NCBI RefSeq assembly: GCF_902459465.1 | Contig: NC_047066.1 | Coordinates: 12,217,047 to 12,281,046, forward strand | Direction: 5' to 3' | DNA: 64,000 bases | Origin: Asterias rubens | Lineage: Eukaryota; Echinodermata; Asteroidea; Forcipulatida; Asteriidae | Shown here: positions 59,901-64,000 of the stretch, in pieces | Layout of the letters: each line of letters opens with the position of its first letter | Position numbering within the stretch: the first letter of the stretch is position 1 | Notes under the pieces: generated by a model | Databases searched by the model: none | The model's input: only the letters and a program-made list of their open reading frames with translations | Told to the model about the DNA's origin: nothing | Made by a program: the position numbers and the translations under genes

Positions 59901-62900
59901 AAACTACTACTTTAGCTTATTATAGGATCGTGGAAGGTAGAAAATCGGCTGAAACTACTACTTTAGCTTATTATAGGATCGTGGAAGGTAGAAAATCGGC
60001 TGAAACTACTACTTTAGCTTATTATAGGATCGTGGAAGGTAGAAAATCGGCTGAAACTACTACTTTAGCTTATTATAGGATCGTGATTACTACCACGGAA
60101 TGAGTTCATATTTGTTTCACTGTTTCGACTAGCTTGCCTTTGTTTCAACGGTCAGTTAACAAAAATATTGCATCTCTATTTCTTTATAATGTTGTATTTG
60201 CAGGACTTTAAATTTGGTTGGAGTACAATCAGGTGAGGTTGGGTTGGCAGAATGGTAACTATTCTTCCACCATTATTCTTCTATTGGTTCACATCCAACC
60301 CGGGGCACTATGTGGATTGGGTTTTCACTCAGTCCCTAACCTGACTAAGTGGATTTTCCCTGGAGTAAGTCTAAAACCGAAAGTTCCTTATTTTGCATGA
60401 CTAAGACTTACCTTAAACTTAGAGACCACTGTTTTGGCTGGCACTTTCCCATTCTTTCCAGATTGGTTCTAAATTATGGAAACAAAAGTGCATCCAGAAA
60501 TGAATGAAAGTTACATCTTCATATTATATTTATTCTGTTGGTAGCTATTCATCAAGTAGGAAGGTATTGTCTGACGAAATAAACATTTTTCTTGATAATA
60601 AAATATATGAAAAAACAAAGCATTTATATTGCGTTCTAATTAACAAAGGAAAGTACCAGAGTGCTTCAAACACAATAAACAACAAGCAAAGAGAAATAAA
60701 CAGATTTTGCAACCAAATCAATTGAACAAGTGGTTCTTAAGAGAATTCTTGAAAAAGTGCATCCAGAAATGAATGAAAGTTACATCTTCATATTATATTT
60801 ATTCTGTTGGTAGCTATTCATCAAGTAGGAAGGTATTGTCTGACGAAATAAACATTTTTCTTGATAATAAAATATATGAAAAAACAAAGCATTTATATTG
60901 CGTTCTAATTAACAAAGGAAAGTACCAGAGTGCTTCAAACACAATAAACAACAAGCAAAGAGAAATAAACAGATTTTGCAACCAAATCAATTGAACAAGT
61001 GGTTCTTAAGAGAATTCTTGAAAAAGTGCATCCAGAAATGAATGAAAGTTACATCTTCATATTATATTTATTCTGTTGGTAGCTATTCATCAAGTAGGAA
61101 GGTATTGTCTGACGAAATAAACATTTTTCTTGATAATAAAATATATGAAAAAACAAAGCATTTATATTGCGTTCTAATTAACAAAGGAAAGTACCAGAGT
61201 GCTTCAAACACAATAAACAACAAGCAAAGAGAAATAAACAGATTTTGCAACCAAATCAATTGAACAAGTGGTTCTTAAGAGAATTCTTGAATACTGCTAG
61301 TGAGCTAGAGTGGCAGATGAACTTTAACCCTTTCAGTGCCAAGGTTGTATATGTAAATGTACAATCTATTTTATGTATTCTGAAAGCTTTAGTATCGTAC
61401 ATGCACAATCGTTTTTATGTAACCAAAATGTGTCATTATTCGTTAATGTGAAACCAATAATACATGTCATCACAAGAGGGCATTATCACTAAAGACTTTG
61501 GGCGGTACCAAGTCAACACAAATCAGCAAGACTCATTTTGTTTGGTTAGCAATTAACTGTTCAAAGGAACATTACAGAACTGGTTTTTGCTAACAAAACA
61601 GTTGCTGGCTGGGTAAGCACGTTGTGCAATCCACCATACACATAAACTGACAAACCTGTAGAAGTTTGAGATCAATCGGCTATCTGGGTCACGAGAGAAT
61701 AGTGAAAAACCGATTACAAACTTTGCATTGCATCGATGCCAAAATAAAAATGAATAAAACACTCACTGATTGATAAACTCCAAACGCGAAGTTAGATTGT
61801 TCATTTCTCATCAAATATGACATTTCAGACAGAAATATTTCAAGAGATGTTTTCAACTATCATCATCATTAGACCTTGTAAGTTTTATGTAAATCTGTGA
61901 TCTTCACAATTTTTGTTTCTTACCAATTCTGTAATGTTCCTTTAAACGTGTTACAGAATTTTGAAAACTTTGAAAATCTTCGGCTAGCAATCCTCTTACC
62001 TGAATGCCTGCCAGGTCTATCTGCACCAAGTCACAAACGAATGGATTAGCGCTGCTGGCTGCCAGCTCTATCAACTCAATAGGAATGTGATCCTGTGTAG
62101 GTAAGCAAATTAATCCATACATTTAATATTCACACATGCTTAAACTCTAAACTAACAAATCAGACAGGGGGGCTTTCACAGGGGGTTTTCATAGAAAGAA
62201 CTTTTAATATTCAACATGTTTAAACTCTAAACTAACAAATCAGACAGGGGGGCTTTCACAGGGGGCTTTCATAGAAAGAACTTTTGAATTTCAGTTTAAT
62301 AATAATAATAATTCTACACTAGTGCACTTAAAGCGAAGGTACACGTTTAGTAATTACTCAAAACAAATGTTAACTGAAAAACTGACTTGGTAACGAGCAT
62401 TGGAGAGCTGTTGATTGTATAAAACATTGTGGGAAGCGACTCCTGAAGTAACAGAGTTTTTGAAAAAGAGGTAATTTCTCACTAAAATATTAAAAGACTT
62501 CTAGCTAGAAGTCTTTTACTCCTATCTGAAAGCACACAAATTCGTCCAATAAGGTAATTTTTTCTTTCATCATTTTCTCCCAACTCTGATGACCAATTGA
62601 GCTCAAATTTTCACAGGTTTGTTATTTTATGCATATGTTGAGATACACCAAGTGAGAACGCTGGTCTTTGACAATTGCCAATAGTTTACCTTCCCTTTAA
62701 ACTCTAAACTAACAAATCAGACAGGGGGGCTTTCAAAGTGGGCTTTCATAGAAAGAACTTTTGAATTTCAGTTTATTAATAAACAATAATTCTACACTAG
62801 TGCACTTAATCTAGATAACACAAACTTTAAAAGTCAACCAAACATTTCCTATACTATGTTCTTTTGGAGAATTGTTTGTTGCTCATCATGACGGGTGACA

Positions 62901-63099
62901 CATTCCCCAAATCGTTCCTTACCTTGTTTTTCTCAATCAGCCCGTCTACACTGTATGTGACGTCTTGAGCATAGTGCTTGATGACAAATGCAGCGTGTCT
63001 GACGGAGACAGGTGGTTTACAAATGTAGCTGCCACGGATACCATCAACAAGTCTGCTACCGAATGCTGAGACATCCCTCTGCCGATTCAGGCGACATTC
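53544..63099 (-). CDS. MYO19: Unconventional myosin, class XIX-like, 3' eight exons (5' end outside window)
   Basis: Actin motor of the mitochondria-associated class. Exons: 63099-62923, 62092-62000, 60468-60412, 58144-57966, 56602-56392, 55070-54941, 54786-54539, 53957-53544; phases agree; 1509 nt = 502 residues plus stop. Motor C-half: [45 protein letters not shown], then [37 protein letters not shown] and the converter [12 protein letters not shown]. Three IQ-type light-chain sites follow: [47 protein letters not shown]. The EKNKD-IP-EL and VVSKFK stretches and the three IQs are why I prefer XIX over class V, which the RACGVLETI and RYRVL words also recall. The tail is acidic, without coiled coil, and ends in a hydrophobic segment. 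The donors of exons 4 (GTCTGT) and 7 (GTCAGT) are weak but keep frame. Confidence 0.85.
55440..56100 (-). mobile_element. Two nested tRNA-derived SINEs in a myosin intron
   Basis: The inner element (55862 down to about 55505) starts GTGTCACGGCCGAGTGGTTA + AGAGC, has B-box GTGGGTTCGAATCCCGG, then CACCCAGGGGTATAAATGGG, and ends GCGCTATATAAGAATTTGTT + ATTATT. The outer element flanks it: GTAATGCACATAAAATAACC at 55475 and AGAGAAGGGGAAGGGGTTCG at 55876. Confidence 0.75.
56850..57110 (+). pseudogene. LINE ORF2 C-terminal remnant
   Basis: Reads [11 protein letters not shown], two stops, then [11 protein letters not shown]: the usual 'APKLWNSLP...FKxxLKTFLF' end of non-LTR elements, clearly dead. 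In a myosin intron. Confidence 0.65.
57146..57933. mobile_element. Family G MITE split by SINE insertions
   Basis: Left end AAGGCCGAGTCACACTGCAG at 57147, right end CTGCAGTGTGACTCGGCCTT at 57933; the core TTGGTTGAATGAGCGCG...CAACCAATAGAATGCG is at 57210-57268. SINE DNA fills about 57277-57895. A partial relative is at 52076-52250. Confidence 0.78.
57362..57715 (-). mobile_element. tRNA-derived SINE with (TTA)n tail
   Basis: On the minus strand: GGGTGGCACGGTTGGCTTGT + GCGTAAAGC (A-box side), CCCCGGTTCGATTCCCGG (B-box), and a tail of TTATTATTATTA at 57362-57391. Inserted in family G. Confidence 0.75.
58177..58434. mobile_element. Family F MITE close to a myosin acceptor
   Basis: AGGGTGTGTTCCACTAGCTT to GGGGAAGCTAACTGAACGCA; lies 33 bases upstream of the acceptor of the CIKPN exon. 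Confidence 0.8.
58602..60088 (+). repeat. 51-bp tandem array, about 29 units, in a myosin intron
   Basis: Unit GGATCGTGGAAGGTAGAAAA + TCGGCTGAAACTACTACTTT + AGCTTATTATA. Two main variants: GGGCTGGAACT and TCGGCTGAAACT, with a TATAAAATGGG sub-variant clustered at 58970-59200. The last ~17 units are nearly identical. Because 51 is a multiple of 3 and one frame lacks stops, the + strand is open from 58655 to 60103 (482 codons, 17-residue period ending YYRIV). It lies in the intron 60411-58145, antisense to the gene. Confidence 0.95.
60483..61290 (+). repeat. Three identical 269-bp tandem copies in a myosin intron
   Basis: Copies start about 60483, 60752 and 61021 and show no differences by eye; after the third, sequence leaves the repeat at GAATACTGC. 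Each carries the same 73-codon frame, which resembles nothing I know. Confidence 0.95.
61561..61945. mobile_element. Family C MITE in a myosin intron
   Basis: GGAACATTACAGAACTGG to CCAATTCTGTAATGTTCCTT + TAA. Confidence 0.82.
62141..62810 (+). repeat. Repeated CAGACAGGGGGGCTTTC unit flanking a family A transposon
   Basis: TAAACTCTAAACTAACAAAT + CAGACAGGGGGGC occurs near 62143, 62219 and 62699. The copies before and after the transposon both continue to CTACACTAGTGCACTTAA, so the unit was duplicated around the insertion (myosin intron). Confidence 0.8.
62328..62700. mobile_element. Family A-like variant copy in a myosin intron
   Basis: GCACTTAAAGCGAAGG at the left, CCTTCCCTTTAAACTC at the right: a clear TTAA at each edge. 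Confidence 0.8.
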
Positions 63100-63109
63100 C
63101 TGCATGGAT

Positions 63110-64000
63110 GCAAATCAGAAAACATTTCTATCAAATTCCATCTACCTCTTCATCTTCTGGATTCTGGCGCCAACTTAAATAAAAACGCTGAAGACTGTTA
63201 TGAGACACATTGTGATGAGTGCAAAATACTCTTCTCTTTGGCATGGGGGCTGTAAAATGCAGGATGTTTTATTTAAAGCTGTATGAGGCTTTATGAAGAT
63301 GTAGAGTAGAAGAGCAGTGAAGAAAAAGCAGAAGTAGAGAGACTGAATTGGGCATTGTTCATGTACACTGGGCTATTAACCGGAGAATGACTGAGAATAA
63401 GGGAATCAATGCGTGGTGAAGAGGTTTTCAACTAGTGGTTCAAACCCGCTGTGGCCTGGTTCTTGATAATTTTACCAACACTTTTTGGTCAAAAAGTAAA
63501 ATAAATGCACAAATTATAATTGTTCAATGATTTCTTTCAACGCAACACCCCTCCAACTATGAAATGGTAAGGCCCTCGGGTAAACAACTCCTTATAAGGA
63601 GACTGCTGTGCGTGTCCCGCATATCGCGTGATGTGGCATAACTGTTCCAGCCGCTGCTCTTGACCAATAGGAATGAAGAAACTGTCCTAAGCACAGGTGC
63701 AAGCTCGCGTGTCACGCCCATGAATTAACACTTTTTACTGGTGTTATATCATCCCTTCAAACAACCCCTCGTGATGCTCTCTCTGTCTTAGGTATTTATG
63801 AATGGAAAATAAGACACTATATATTGGTTAGGAAGGGTCAGTGTGACATGGTCAGTGAGAATGAGGGTAGCCAGAGGTGATTTAACAAACCCATAAATTT
63901 GTCCAGTCTGGACACTGGTGTATGGGTTGGCATTGCATTAATTGGGATGGGCTTTATCAAGCCATCTTAGGGGAGTAATAGTGAAAAGGTTGTGTTGAAC
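63110..64000. other. Myosin intron running off the window
   Basis: No further myosin exon recognised upstream of ECRLNR; the rest of the motor must lie beyond the right edge. Confidence 0.6.

Noticed and set aside
60504..61263. Three identical 73-codon frames
   Set aside because: Carried passively by the 269-bp triplication; AT-rich, no motif, inside an intron.

Overview
The window is animal nuclear DNA. It has GT-AG introns, three intron-rich genes and a dense load of short inverted-repeat transposons and tRNA-derived SINEs. The repeat style, the frequent TAGGCCTA-like words and the expanded B-box genes suggest an echinoderm, perhaps a sea star. That placement is inference; no ribosomal or mitochondrial marker is present.

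Layout. 1-17.4 kb (+ strand): a locally duplicated TRIM-type (RING, B-box, coiled-coil) cluster. Three related promoter/first-exon units lie near 1.67, 8.74 and 15.41 kb, each ending in a GTAAGTAC donor. Unit 1 leads to a near-complete TRIM reading frame broken by an in-frame TGA. Unit 2 leads to a TRIM truncated into a GC-rich repeat. Unit 3 has no coding exon, but its first exon holds about 47 copies of a 25-bp repeat present 3 times in unit 2 and once in unit 1. A 39-bp octamer-bearing minisatellite lies between copies 1 and 2. 17.4-22.2 kb: no gene seen, several transposon copies. 22.6-26.2 kb (- strand): a complete five-exon CYP2-clan cytochrome P450 of 551 residues with a TATA-like box. 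26.4-35.9 kb: no gene seen; LINE and SINE remnants, tandem repeats, foldback elements. 35.99-46.95 kb (- strand): a complete nine-exon classical short-chain dehydrogenase/reductase of 261 residues. Its fifth exon also exists as an identical orphan on the + strand at 51232-51272, inside an inverted partial duplication of the locus. 47-53.5 kb: foldbacks, a terminal-inverted-repeat element full of TGCATATGCA palindromes, a 21-bp satellite and a LINE reverse-transcriptase fragment. 53.5-63.1 kb (- strand): the 3' eight exons (502 residues) of a class XIX myosin, ending in a hydrophobic C-terminus. Two introns carry a 51-bp x 29 array and a 269-bp triplication. The gene runs off the right edge.

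The four coding loci share no visible pathway. Their common theme is structural: repeated local duplication, tandem-array birth and nested TTAA-bounded miniature transposons placed close to exons. I assembled the exon structures of the P450, SDR and myosin by hand. In each, every junction has a GT donor and AG acceptor and all phases agree, which is strong internal support. Family names rest on motif recognition, not a search. Repeat families A-G are local labels.
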